A DNA stretch of 64,000 nucleotides, from NCBI RefSeq assembly GCF_003432485.1, contig NZ_QVNQ01000001.1, forward strand, positions 372,001 through 436,000, in the 5' to 3' direction. The first letter of the stretch is position 1; each line of letters begins with the position of its first letter. The notes below the pieces were generated by a model. The model had not been told where the DNA came from and searched no databases. It saw nothing but the letters and a program-made list of their open reading frames with translations. Shown here one piece after another: positions 17,015 through 25,631 of the stretch. Position numbers and translations under genes: made by a program. Source of the stretch: Actinomadura spongiicola (GTDB lineage Bacteria > Actinomycetota > Actinomycetes > Streptosporangiales > Streptosporangiaceae).

Positions 17015-18481
17015 ATGTCCACATCCCCGGCCCGGACGAGCGCACGCGCATGGGCGTCGTTGTTCGTGCTGTGCGGCGCGGTCTTCCTGGAGGGGATCGA
17101 CGTGGCGATGCTCAACATCGCACTCCCGTCGATCCGGGAAGATCTGGGGCTGTCGACCGGGATGCTCAGCGGCGTCATCAGTGCCTACGTGCTCGGCTAC
17201 GGCGGGTTCATGCTGCTCGGCGGGCGCGCCGCCGACCTGCTGGGCCGTCGCCGCGTCTTCCTCTTCTGGCTGGTGGTTTTCCTCGCGTTCTCCGGGCTCG
17301 GCGGATTCGCCACGGAAGGCTGGATGCTGCTGCTCGCCCGTTTCGTCACCGGTGTCGCGTCGGCGTTCATGATGCCCGCCGGGCTCGCGCTGATCACCGC
17401 CACGTTCCCGGCCGGTCCGGCGCGCACCCGGGCGCTCGGCTTCTACGCGGGGACGGGCGCGGGCGGTTTCACGCTCGGTCTCGTCGCCGGTGGGCTGCTC
17501 ACCTCGATCGGCTGGCGCTGGGTGTTCTTCGCCCCCGTGATCCTCGCGGCGCTGCTCCTGGCCGCCGCCATTCCGCTCGTCAAGGAACCGGAGGCCACGT
17601 GGAAGCCCGGCCCCGAGGCGAGCGGCGGGTTCGACCTCGTGGGCGCGTTCACCGTCACCGGTGCGATGCTGCTGCTCGCGTACGGGGTCGTCCGGCTGGA
17701 GCGGCCCGACCACGGGGTGGCGCTCACCGCGTCCACCCTCCTCGGCGGGCTGGCCCTGCTCGCCGTGTTCGTCGCCGTCGAACGCCGGGCCGCGAACCCG
17801 CTGCTGCGCCTCGGCATCCTCCGGTCGGCGCCGCTCGTGCGGACGAACCTGAGCGCGGCGCTGTTCCTCGGCGCGTTCGCGGGCTTCCAGTTCCTCATGA
17901 CGATCTACCTTCAGGAACTACGCGACTGGACGACCTGGCAGACGGGCCTCGCCATGCTCGTCCTCGGCATCGACACCGTCCTCGCGCCCACCCTCACCCC
18001 GCGCCTGGTGGAACGCTTCGGCAACCTCCGCGTCCTGTTCGGCGGTCTCGCCCTCGCGGCCGTGGCGTACGGGCTGTTCCTGCCGCTCGGGCTCGACTGG
18101 GCGTACACCACCATGCTTCCGATCATGGTGTTGCTGGGGATGGGGTTCACCTTCGCCTACGGGCCGTTGACGATGGCCGCCACGGACGGCGTCGACGAGC
18201 GCGAGCACGGCCTGGCCGGGGGCCTGTTCTATACCGCGATCCAGTTCGGCACCGCGCTCGGCCTCTCCACGGCCACCGCCGTCCAGGTCGCCGCGCTCGG
18301 CGGTGACGGCTCCGCCGCCGCGGGCCTCGACGCCGTCCGGACCGCGCTGATCGTCCCGTTCGCGGCGGCCGCGCTGGCGGCTCTGATCACCGCGTTCGGG
18401 CTGCGTGCCCGTGCGGCGCGTCCGGTCGAAGCCGTCCACGAACCCGTCCGCGAACCCGGCGAGATCGTCGATGTCGGCTGA
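17015..18481 (+). CDS. MFS transporter, DHA2 (EmrB/QacA) type
   Basis: A 488-residue drug:H+ antiporter-like protein with about fourteen membrane segments. It starts MSTSPARTSARAWASLFVLC after GAGAGGAGCC, a good ribosome site. Signatures are FLEGIDVAMLNIALPSI in helix 1, the cytoplasmic loop GGRAADLLGRRRVF, and the motif-C-like ALITATFPAGPARTRALGFYAG. Divergent from an HxlR regulator, the usual arrangement for an inducible efflux or metabolite exporter. Confidence 0.9.
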   Translation: MSTSPARTSARAWASLFVLCGAVFLEGIDVAMLNIALPSIREDLGLSTGMLSGVISAYVLGYGGFMLLGGRAADLLGRRRVFLFWLVVFLAFSGLGGFATEGWMLLLARFVTGVASAFMMPAGLALITATFPAGPARTRALGFYAGTGAGGFTLGLVAGGLLTSIGWRWVFFAPVILAALLLAAAIPLVKEPEATWKPGPEASGGFDLVGAFTVTGAMLLLAYGVVRLERPDHGVALTASTLLGGLALLAVFVAVERRAANPLLRLGILRSAPLVRTNLSAALFLGAFAGFQFLMTIYLQELRDWTTWQTGLAMLVLGIDTVLAPTLTPRLVERFGNLRVLFGGLALAAVAYGLFLPLGLDWAYTTMLPIMVLLGMGFTFAYGPLTMAATDGVDEREHGLAGGLFYTAIQFGTALGLSTATAVQVAALGGDGSAAAGLDAVRTALIVPFAAAALAALITAFGLRARAARPVEAVHEPVREPGEIVDVG

Positions 18482-18523
18482 GCACGGCGGTTACCTGCCC
18501 GTAACGCACGGGAGGCGGCTCGG

Positions 18524-18529
18524 TAGACT
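18524..18529 (+). promoter_or_regulatory. Possible -10 element of lysC
   Basis: TAGACT lies 42 bp before the lysC start, with GTAACG 17 bp further upstream as a weak -35. The -10 fits actinobacterial sigma-A promoters; the -35 does not fit well. Confidence 0.35.
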
Positions 18530-18571
18530 CGACGTCCGGAACGCCTGACCCCGATCCGAGGAGCGCCACTC

Positions 18572-19846
18572 GTGGCTCTAGTCGTGCAGAAGTACGGTGG
18601 CTCCTCCGTCGCCGACGCCGACGGCGTCAAGCGGGTCGCCCAGCGCATCGTCGCGACGAAGAAGGCGGGCAACGACGTCGTCGTCGTGGTGTCCGCCATG
18701 GGCGACACGACGGATGATCTCATCGATATGGCCAAGCAGGTCAGCCCGCTCCCGCCGGCCCGTGAGCTGGACATGCTGCTCACGGCCGGCGAGCGGATCT
18801 CGATGGCCCTGCTCGCCATGGCCATCGCGAATCTGGGCCATGAGGCCCGCTCGTTCACCGGCTCCCAGGCCGGTGTGATCACCGACGGCTCGCATGGCAA
18901 AGCCAAGATCATCGATGTGACGCCGGGACGGATCCGCACCGCGCTGGACGAGGGCTCGATCTGCATCGTGGCCGGGTTCCAGGGCGTCTCGCAGGGCACC
19001 AAGGACATCACCACCCTCGGCCGCGGCGGCTCCGACACCACGGCGGTCGCGCTGGCCGCCGCGCTGGACGCCGACGTCTGCGAGATCTACTCCGATGTCG
19101 ACGGGGTCTTCACCGCCGACCCGCGCATCGTCGGCGCCGCCCGCAAGATCCCCAAGATCTCCTATGAGGAGATGCTGGAGATGGCGGCGAGCGGCGCGAA
19201 GATCCTGCATCTGCGCTGCGTGGAGTACGCGCGCCGGTACAACATCCCGATTCATGTGCGGTCCTCGTTCAGCCAGAAGGAGGGCACATGGGTGGTCGAC
19301 AGCAGCGAGATCGAAGGACAGGACATGGAGCAGGCGATCATCTCCGGTGTGGCGCACGACCGGAGCGAAGCCAAGATCACCGTGGTGGGGGTGCCGGACA
19401 AGCCCGGTGAGGCCGCCGCGATCTTCGGGGTGCTGTCCGACGCCGAGATCAATATCGACATGATCGTGCAGAACGTGTCGGCGGCGTCCACCGGACGCAC
19501 CGACATCTCGTTCACGCTGCCGTCCACCGACGGGCAGAGCGCGCTGACCGCCCTGAACAAGCTGAAGGAGCGGATCGGCTTCGAGTCGCTGCGCTACGAC
19601 GACCGGATCGGCAAGGTGTCGCTGATCGGCGCCGGGATGCGCTCGCACCCCGGCGTCACCGCCACCCTGTTCGGCGCGATCGCCGACGCCGGTGTCAACA
19701 TCGAGATGATCTCCACATCGGAGATCCGGATCTCGGTCGTGGTCGCGCAGGACGACATCGACACCGCCGTCGCCGCCGCGCACCGCGCGTTCGACCTCGA
19801 CGCCGAACAGGTCGAGGCCGTCGTCTACGGAGGCACCGGCCGCTGA
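18572..19846 (+). CDS. lysC: Aspartokinase
   Basis: A 424-residue enzyme that phosphorylates aspartate, the first step to lysine, threonine, methionine and diaminopimelate. The catalytic half has KYGGSSVAD (7-15) and [14 protein letters not shown]; the C-terminal half has two ACT domains (about 265-340 and 345-420) that bind feedback amino acids. GTG 18572 follows GAGGAGCGCC. Length and layout match the actinobacterial class whose beta subunit is made from an internal start; an ATG at 19325 (residue 252, [11 protein letters not shown]) sits at the equivalent place. The usual partner asd is not adjacent but lies after a 470-bp spacer. Confidence 0.95.
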   Translation: MALVVQKYGGSSVADADGVKRVAQRIVATKKAGNDVVVVVSAMGDTTDDLIDMAKQVSPLPPARELDMLLTAGERISMALLAMAIANLGHEARSFTGSQAGVITDGSHGKAKIIDVTPGRIRTALDEGSICIVAGFQGVSQGTKDITTLGRGGSDTTAVALAAALDADVCEIYSDVDGVFTADPRIVGAARKIPKISYEEMLEMAASGAKILHLRCVEYARRYNIPIHVRSSFSQKEGTWVVDSSEIEGQDMEQAIISGVAHDRSEAKITVVGVPDKPGEAAAIFGVLSDAEINIDMIVQNVSAASTGRTDISFTLPSTDGQSALTALNKLKERIGFESLRYDDRIGKVSLIGAGMRSHPGVTATLFGAIADAGVNIEMISTSEIRISVVVAQDDIDTAVAAAHRAFDLDAEQVEAVVYGGTGR

Positions 19847-20315
19847 TTTTTCGCAGGCCAGGCCCACTGCGCTCGCCTGGCGGCTCGCTACGTGCCCTGT
19901 CCTGGTGCGAACGCGACATCGCTTCGCGATCCGCCCGGCTCCGCTCGCCTTCGGCTTCGCTCCACCGGGCGGGTAACGCGTTCGCGTGCGGGCTGAGGGC
20001 ACCCCGGAACAGACCTGGGCCATGTCTCAAGATGGTCCTCAGCCACGTGCTGGCGTCCGAAGGGCGACGGGAAGCGGGTATGGGGGATACCTGTGAAGTG
20101 ATGGTGACCTTGCTGACGGCCTGGCTGCGGCGAGTGCCTTCAGGCAGGCTCTTTGAGACAGGCTCTAGGTGAGCGTCGAGCCCCGGATCTGCGGCTCTGG
20201 TGTTCGTGCGCGTGGGGGCGGGTCACGTGACGCAGTTGGACGTCCTGGACGGTGGCAGCATCCCGTCCGGGAACCGGCCGTGGACGACGGTAGTTCTGAG
20301 GATGTGAGTGCGACG
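19847..20315. other. Structured 469-bp spacer between lysC and asd
   Basis: No gene is seen. The spacer contains nested inverted repeats: CGAACGCG (19908-19915) with CGCGTTCG (19977-19984), enclosing CCGCCCGG and CCGGGCGG. It also contains a distant inverted pair TGTCTCAA (20023-20030) and TTGAGACA (20153-20160) that could be the ends of a ~140-bp mobile relic. Confidence 0.55.
20023..20160. mobile_element. Possible miniature IS relic
   Basis: The 138-bp segment is bounded by inverted TGTCTCAA/TTGAGACA, and similarity continues outwards (GGGCCA-TGTCTCAAGA against GAGCC-TGTCTCAAAGA). It encodes nothing. No clear target duplication is visible, so the call is weak. Confidence 0.3.
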
Positions 20316-21380
20316 ATGGACTCGGCTTCCGGGCTGCCCACCCTCGCGGTCATCGGCGCGACGGGCGCGGTCGGGGCGGTGATGCTCGACCTGCTGTCGA
20401 CCCGCCGCGACATGTACGGGGAGATCAGACTCGTCGGCTCCGATCGATCCGCCGGACGGATCCTCCGCGTGCGCGGCAGGTCGGTGGAGGCCGTACCGCT
20501 CACCCGGGAGGTCTTCGACGGCGTCGACATCGCGGCCTTCGCCGTCCCCACGCCCGTGGCCGCCGAGTGGGCACCGGTCGCGGCGGCCCGCGGCGCCGTG
20601 GTGGTCGACGGCTCGCCCGCGTTCCGGTCCGGCCCGGGTGTGCCGCTCGTCGTCCCGGAGGTGAACCCCGAGCGGGTGCGGGAACGTCCGCGCGGCATCG
20701 TCGCGGGCCCCGGCTGCACGACCCTGTCGATGATCGTCGCGCTGGGCGCGCTGCACCGCCGGTACGGGCTGCGGGAACTGGTCGCCGCGTCCTACCAGGC
20801 GGCGTCGTCGGCGGGCCGCAGCGGCACCGACACGCTGTACGCGCAGCTGGAGAAGGTCGGCGGCGACCGCGCCCTCGGCAACCGCGCGGGCGACATCCGC
20901 GGCGTGGTCGGCGAACTCGGACCGTTCCCGGCGCCTCTCGCCATGAACGTCGTCCCCTGGACGGGAACGCCCGCGCCCGGCGGCTGGACGTCGGACGAGA
21001 TCGCCGTCCGGAACGAGACCCGCAAGGTCCTCGGGCTACCGAACCTGAAGGTGTCGGCGACGTGCGTCCGCGTCCCGGTGGTGACCGCGCATTCGGTGGC
21101 CGTCCACGCGGTGTTCGAGGAGCGCACCAACCAGCGGGAGGCCCAGGAGATCCTCGCCCGGTCACCGGGCGTCGTGCTGTGCGACAACCCGGAGACCCAC
21201 GAGTTCCCGACGCCGTCCGACGTCGTCGGCACCGACCCGACATGGGCGGGCCGCGTCCGCCGCTCCCTCGACGACCCGCGCGCCCTCGACCTGTTCCTCT
21301 GCGGCGACAACCTGCGCAAGGGCGCCGCCCTCAACACCGCCCAGATCGCCGAACTCGTCGCCGCCGAACAGACGGGGTGA
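20316..21380 (+). CDS. asd: Aspartate-semialdehyde dehydrogenase family protein, atypical active site
   Basis: A 354-residue NADPH-dependent dehydrogenase that would convert aspartyl phosphate to the semialdehyde. GATGAVG (14-20) is the nucleotide loop, SYQAASSAGR carries the family glutamine, and RVPVVTAHSVAVH the histidine region. The catalytic cysteine is C134 in GPGCTT; most family members have NPNC or GNC there, so the asparagine before the cysteine is glycine. The ATG at 20316 begins the Rossmann fold; GTG 20304 is an alternative. It may be a second, divergent paralogue rather than the housekeeping enzyme. Confidence 0.82.
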   Translation: MDSASGLPTLAVIGATGAVGAVMLDLLSTRRDMYGEIRLVGSDRSAGRILRVRGRSVEAVPLTREVFDGVDIAAFAVPTPVAAEWAPVAAARGAVVVDGSPAFRSGPGVPLVVPEVNPERVRERPRGIVAGPGCTTLSMIVALGALHRRYGLRELVAASYQAASSAGRSGTDTLYAQLEKVGGDRALGNRAGDIRGVVGELGPFPAPLAMNVVPWTGTPAPGGWTSDEIAVRNETRKVLGLPNLKVSATCVRVPVVTAHSVAVHAVFEERTNQREAQEILARSPGVVLCDNPETHEFPTPSDVVGTDPTWAGRVRRSLDDPRALDLFLCGDNLRKGAALNTAQIAELVAAEQTG

Positions 21381-21454
21381 CGGCGGGAGGGGGGCGGCGC
21401 GGCCCGGATCCGCCGCGTGAGCAGGACGGCGACGTGGGTCGTAGGGTGGCAGGC

Positions 21455-22123
21455 GTGACCGAGACGAAGGCCGTGAAGTCGGAGCAGACACGGTCCCTGA
21501 TCGTCGAGACGGCGCTGCGGCTGTTCAGGGAACGCGGATACGAGGCGACGACGATGCGCGCGATCGCCAAGGAGGCGGGCGTCTCGGTCGGCAACGCCTA
21601 CTACTACTTCGGTTCCAAGGAAGAACTGATCCAGGCGTACTACGACGAGTTGCAGGACGAGCACGTCGCCGCCTGCCGCGCCGTCCTGGACGCGGAGACG
21701 GCGTTCGCGCCCCGGCTGCTCGGAGTCCTGAAGGCCCGGGTCGACACTATGATCCCGTACCACGAGTTCGCGGGAAAGTTCTTCAAGTTCGCCGCCGAGC
21801 CGACCAGCCCGCTCAACCCGTTCAGCGCCGAGTCCGGTCCCGCCCGCGAGTCCGCGGTCGCGATCTACCGCGAGGTCGTGAACGGCTCCGACCTGAAGAT
21901 CGACAAAGAGTTCCGTGAGGAACTGCCGGAACTGCTGTGGATCTATTCGATGGGCATCGTCCTGTACTGGGTGCACGACAGCTCACCGGGCTGCCGCAAG
22001 ACCTACCTGCTCGTGGAACGGACGGTCCCGCTGGTCAACCGCATGGTGTCGATGTCACGCCTGCCGGGCTTCAAGTCGGTGACCCGGGAACTGGTAGGCA
22101 TCGTCCGCGAGGTCCGCGCCTGA
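21455..22123 (+). CDS. TetR-family regulator
   Basis: A 222-residue repressor-type protein. The N-terminal HTH is canonical: TRSLIVETALRLFRERGYEA, TTMRAIAKEAGVSVGNAYYY and FGSKEELIQAYY. The C-terminal ligand domain (about 80-215) has the aromatic-rich LLWIYSMGIVLYWVHD. The GTG at 21455 is followed by TETKAVKSEQTR. The gene lies 74 bp after asd on the same strand. Its target is not evident; the convergent neighbour is an exported protein. Confidence 0.9.
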   Translation: MTETKAVKSEQTRSLIVETALRLFRERGYEATTMRAIAKEAGVSVGNAYYYFGSKEELIQAYYDELQDEHVAACRAVLDAETAFAPRLLGVLKARVDTMIPYHEFAGKFFKFAAEPTSPLNPFSAESGPARESAVAIYREVVNGSDLKIDKEFREELPELLWIYSMGIVLYWVHDSSPGCRKTYLLVERTVPLVNRMVSMSRLPGFKSVTRELVGIVREVRA

Positions 22124-22131
22124 GTCGGGCT

Positions 22132-22896
22132 TCAGGGGAAGGCGATGTCCCAGTGGTTCTTTTCGCGGGCGAAGAGGGCGCCGTCGGGTGAACGGTGGAG
22201 CCGTGCGCCGTCGCGCCGGACTCCGACGGACGGGTAGCGGGTGACCGCTCGGTCGACGCAGGCGCTCGGTGCGATGTCGAGTTTGTAGCCGTTCCAGTGG
22301 CTGCGGGGGCCGTGTGCATGCCCCCGCTCAGTACCGCCGGTCACGGTGATCTCGCAGCCGCTCGACGCCGCGAAGCGGATCAGCCCCTGGACCGTCCCCC
22401 ACCGGATCGTCTCGAACGACGTGCACTTCGCGATCAACCGGTCGGAGCAGCGTCCGCTCGACCGCCAGCCGATGCCGTTGGCGCGCAGCACCTCTTCCAC
22501 CAGCCGATGTTCCAGCCGCGCCGACGCGGGCCGGTCGGCGAGGTCCTCCAACGCCTTGCCGATGCCCGCCTCCGTCCCCGCCGGTGGACTCGCGGCCTGG
22601 CCGGGCACCTCGCCCTCGGATCGCGGCGGAGCGACGACCGGTTCGCGCTCCGGGACGGGTGGGGCAGGCGAGGGTGGCGGGGGCGCGAGCGTTGGTTCGC
22701 CGGGGACGGGCAATCGCATGGGGTGGTCGGCGGCCGCGGGAGGCGGTGCGACGACGAGCGCGGCGGTGACCATGGAAAGGGTCGTCAGCACGGCCGTCAG
22801 GCGAAAGAACGGGCTGTGCGTTGTGACGGTCTCGGGCGTCCGGAAGCGCGACAGCCGGGTCGTCCGCCGGGCGCGGGTCATGTACGGCCGTGTCAT
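22132..22896 (-). CDS. Exported protein with peptidase M15-like C-terminal domain
   Basis: A 254-residue protein with a basic N-terminus, one hydrophobic signal segment (LTTLSMVTAALVVAPPP, about 33-50), a proline-rich linker (about 62-100) and a C-terminal domain (about 115-254). That domain shows GCEITVTGG, then H-x-G-x3-SHWNGYKLDIAP and a final NHWDIAF. The H..D..HWD pattern resembles the zinc ligands of VanY/M15 D,D-peptidases (SxHxxGxAxD ... WHxD). Four cysteines could form disulfides. A wall peptidase is the best guess, not established. Confidence 0.55.
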   Translation of the reverse strand: MTRPYMTRARRTTRLSRFRTPETVTTHSPFFRLTAVLTTLSMVTAALVVAPPPAAADHPMRLPVPGEPTLAPPPPSPAPPVPEREPVVAPPRSEGEVPGQAASPPAGTEAGIGKALEDLADRPASARLEHRLVEEVLRANGIGWRSSGRCSDRLIAKCTSFETIRWGTVQGLIRFAASSGCEITVTGGTERGHAHGPRSHWNGYKLDIAPSACVDRAVTRYPSVGVRRDGARLHRSPDGALFAREKNHWDIAFP

Positions 22897-23011
22897 GTGA
22901 TCCCCCCGATCGGTGATGTCCGGTGACCGGGGGGTGGCCGGTGGAGCGATGCCCGAGGTTCGATCTTGTAAACGCGGGGGACGGACGGGCCTCCGTCCGC
23001 CCCCCGGAAGA

Positions 23012-24784
23012 TCAGGACATGCCCAGATGTTTGCGGGCGAAGTCCATTTCAGCGGCCATTTGCGTGATGCGTTCCTCCACGACGAGGGAGCCGTGCCCGG
23101 CGTCGTACCGGTACACCTCGTGCGGACGGTTCAACTCGGCGAGGCGGCCCAGGTAGTTGTCGATCTGCCGGATGGGGCAGCGCGGGTCGTTCTCCCCGGC
23201 CAGGATCAGCACCGGCGCCTTCACCTGGGACACATAGGTGATCGGGGACGATTCGCGGTACTTGTCCGGAACATCGTCGGGGGAGCCGCCGAACAGCGAG
23301 CGGTCGAACGCCTGCAACCCCTCCATCTCGTCCTCATACGCGGCGACATAGTCGGCGACCGGGACGGCGGCGACCGCGACGCTCCAGTCGTCCGGCTGCG
23401 TCCCGACGCCGAGGAGGGTGAGGTACCCGCCCCACGAGCCGCCGGTCAGGACGAGCCGCGCCGGGTCCGCGAGGCCGCTGGACACCGCCCAGTCGCGGAC
23501 GGCCTTGATGTCCTCCAGTTCGGTGAGCCCGACCCGTCCCTCGATGGCGTCGCGCCACGCCGACCCGTATCCCGTCGAGCCCCGGTAGTTGACGCGGACG
23601 ACCGCGAACCCGTGGTCCACCCACGCGGCGGCGGACGGGACGAACGAGTCGTCGTCCTGCGCGGTCGGCCCGCCGTGGACGTCGAACACGGTCGGGTAGG
23701 GCCGGTCGCCGTCCGGCCTGCTGACCAGCGCGTGGATGCGTCCGGCGGGGCCGTCCACCCACACGTCCTCGACCGGGACGGACGGCGGCGCGACCGGGCC
23801 GGGTGGCGTGAGCACCACCGAACCGGACGTCGAACGGATCACCGGCGGCTCGGCGGCCGACGACCAGGAGAACTCGACCGTCCCGTCCGGCCGGACAGCG
23901 GCTCCGCCGATCACCCCGCGCGGTGTTTCGACCCTGGTCAGGGTCTCCTCGGCGAGGTCGTACCGGTACAGCTCGTCGCGGGCCTCGTGCGAATGGGAGA
24001 TGAGCAGCGCCGTCCCGTCCGGATACCAGCCCGCGCCGATCTCCCCGGGCAGATCGAGGACGATCTCCCGCTCGGTGCCGGAGACCGGGTCCCAGATCAG
24101 CATCTCGTCCCGGCCGCGCCGTTCATGGTTGACGAGTAGCCGTGAATCACCGTCGACCGGGGCGAACCCGGCTCCGTACACGCCCTTGCCGGGGCCGTCC
24201 CACAGGTCCGCGACCGTGGATCCATCGGGACGCAGCACGCGCAACGCCATGTGTCGGCTGTCGCCGTGCTCGCTGTGCCCGACCGCTATCAGGGACTCGT
24301 CCTGCGACAGCGCCGCGACGTGCGCGTCTTCCGCGTGGTGATAGAGCACCTCCGGCGGCGCACCGGCACGGCACAGATGGATCGTGTTCCCGGTGTCAGT
24401 GGTCCGCCCGATGACGGCGAAACCCTCACGACCCAGACAAAGCCCAGACGGGTACGACGGCTCCAACTCTGGAACGGCCGGAGCGCTCTCCGCGCCCTCT
24501 GCCGCGTCGAACGGCACCCGGTTCCACACACCGAACTCGTTGCCGTCCGTGTCGGCGAACCACCACACCCACTCACCGGGCGGGTCGATCTTTCCCATCC
24601 ACGTCCCGTTGGGCCGATCCGTCACCTGACGCTGCGCGCCGGTGTCACGGTCCCACGTGTAGATCTCCCACGTCCCCGTGATGTTCGACTGGTAGATGCT
24701 GCGGCTAGGGGCGTCACGCGCCCATCGGGGCAGGCTCATCCGGGCGGCCCGGAAACGCGCCTTCCAACGCTCGTCGTCGACCAT
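23012..24784 (-). CDS. S9-family prolyl oligopeptidase-like peptidase
   Basis: A 590-residue cytoplasmic serine peptidase. The N-terminal ~320 residues form a beta-propeller (repeated WD-like stretches such as GKGVYGAGFAPVDGD); the C-terminal ~250 form an alpha/beta-hydrolase with nucleophile S450 in GGSWGGYLTL, Asp in LAGENDPRCP and His in DAGHGS. Layout matches S9C/acylaminoacyl peptidases. No signal peptide is present; it begins MVDDERWKARFRAARMS. The gene is monocistronic. Confidence 0.88.
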   Translation of the reverse strand: MVDDERWKARFRAARMSLPRWARDAPSRSIYQSNITGTWEIYTWDRDTGAQRQVTDRPNGTWMGKIDPPGEWVWWFADTDGNEFGVWNRVPFDAAEGAESAPAVPELEPSYPSGLCLGREGFAVIGRTTDTGNTIHLCRAGAPPEVLYHHAEDAHVAALSQDESLIAVGHSEHGDSRHMALRVLRPDGSTVADLWDGPGKGVYGAGFAPVDGDSRLLVNHERRGRDEMLIWDPVSGTEREIVLDLPGEIGAGWYPDGTALLISHSHEARDELYRYDLAEETLTRVETPRGVIGGAAVRPDGTVEFSWSSAAEPPVIRSTSGSVVLTPPGPVAPPSVPVEDVWVDGPAGRIHALVSRPDGDRPYPTVFDVHGGPTAQDDDSFVPSAAAWVDHGFAVVRVNYRGSTGYGSAWRDAIEGRVGLTELEDIKAVRDWAVSSGLADPARLVLTGGSWGGYLTLLGVGTQPDDWSVAVAAVPVADYVAAYEDEMEGLQAFDRSLFGGSPDDVPDKYRESSPITYVSQVKAPVLILAGENDPRCPIRQIDNYLGRLAELNRPHEVYRYDAGHGSLVVEERITQMAAEMDFARKHLGMS

Positions 24785-24894
24785 GCCGTCCAGTATCGCG
24801 CCTGGACGCCGCCACGTTTTCCGCCCGCCAGAAGACGACCCACGGCCCGCACGAGCCCCGAGGGTCCGGCAAGGGATTCACGCTGGGGTGCGTG

Positions 24895-25038
24895 CTAGGT
24901 GGTGCCTCGGGTGGTGTTCGTTCTTCGTTGTCGGCGCGGGCGCTTTTTGTTCGTGGGCGGGGACGGGTCGGTGGCGAGCAGGTCGCGGAGTGTGCGCGGG
25001 ACGATGTCCTCGGGCCGGTCGGTGAACGGTGAACGCAT
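24895..25038 (-). CDS. Small basic hypothetical protein (47 aa)
   Basis: MRSPFTDRPEDIVPRTLRDL followed by a Lys/Arg-rich tail ending RGTT. The ATG at 25038 has GGGAG eight bases ahead. It lies 21 bp after the 90-residue gene upstream, suggesting one transcript. The frame and composition (acidic start, basic end) are plausible but the protein is too short to classify. Confidence 0.45.
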   Translation of the reverse strand: MRSPFTDRPEDIVPRTLRDLLATDPSPPTNKKRPRRQRRTNTTRGTT

Positions 25039-25059
25039 CAGATGGGCTCCCAGTGGTGG

Positions 25060-25332
25060 TCAGGCGGCGGAGGTGAGGTCGCGGTAGGCCTCGGAGACGG
25101 TGGACAGGGCCCAGCGCATCCGAAGGGTGTAGGTCTCGGGGTGGTCGCCGGCCTCCTGGGCGACGAGGGCGACGCAGGCGGCGCTGTCGCCGCCACAGGC
25201 GCCGATGCGGTCGTCGATGGCCTTGCGGACCTGCTCGGCGGAGGGGTGGTCGGACTCCTGGAGGCCGCAGCAGAACAGGACCTCGGCCAGGTCGGAGGTG
25301 TTCAGCGAGGTGGGGGGTGGCGTGTGTGACAT
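25060..25332 (-). CDS. Small hypothetical protein (90 aa)
   Basis: Starts MSHTPPPTSLNTSDLAEVLF after GGAAGAAGG. The protein is soluble and helical, with a cysteine pair (LFCCGLQ) and two further cysteines in GACGGDSAACVAL, then a helix ending YRDLTSAA. No family is recognised. It appears to form a two-gene unit with the 47-residue gene downstream. The ~300 bp upstream hold no other gene. Confidence 0.65.
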   Translation of the reverse strand: MSHTPPPTSLNTSDLAEVLFCCGLQESDHPSAEQVRKAIDDRIGACGGDSAACVALVAQEAGDHPETYTLRMRWALSTVSEAYRDLTSAA

Positions 25333-25631
25333 CGTCTGCCTTCTTCCTGCGGAGGGGGCCTCGTCCCCCTGCTGCTGAATATGACTCTGCCGGTTCGGCA
25401 AACTCATCGCCATAGGGGAAAACCCTCATCCGTGGTGGAGTAATCCCCCGGGAGACCCGTAGTCGGAGTGTTCGTACGTGTCTGAGTGTATCAGAACGGA
25501 ATGCTTCGTTCCAGTAAGGTTGAAGGCTCTGACCTGCGGGTTGTTGGTCGGATGTGGGGTTGCGTGACCCTGAGTCGACCCTGAGCGCACCGACCGGCCG
25601 TGCGGTCGACCAGTGCGCTCACCGTCGTCGT

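Noticed and set aside
24895..25038. RiPP precursor peptide
   Set aside because: No leader/core boundary and no maturation enzyme nearby; kept only as a small hypothetical protein.
24878..25429. 183-codon minus-strand frame overlapping the two small genes
   Set aside because: Out of frame with the two genes that have ribosome sites; His/Arg/Pro-rich shadow composition.
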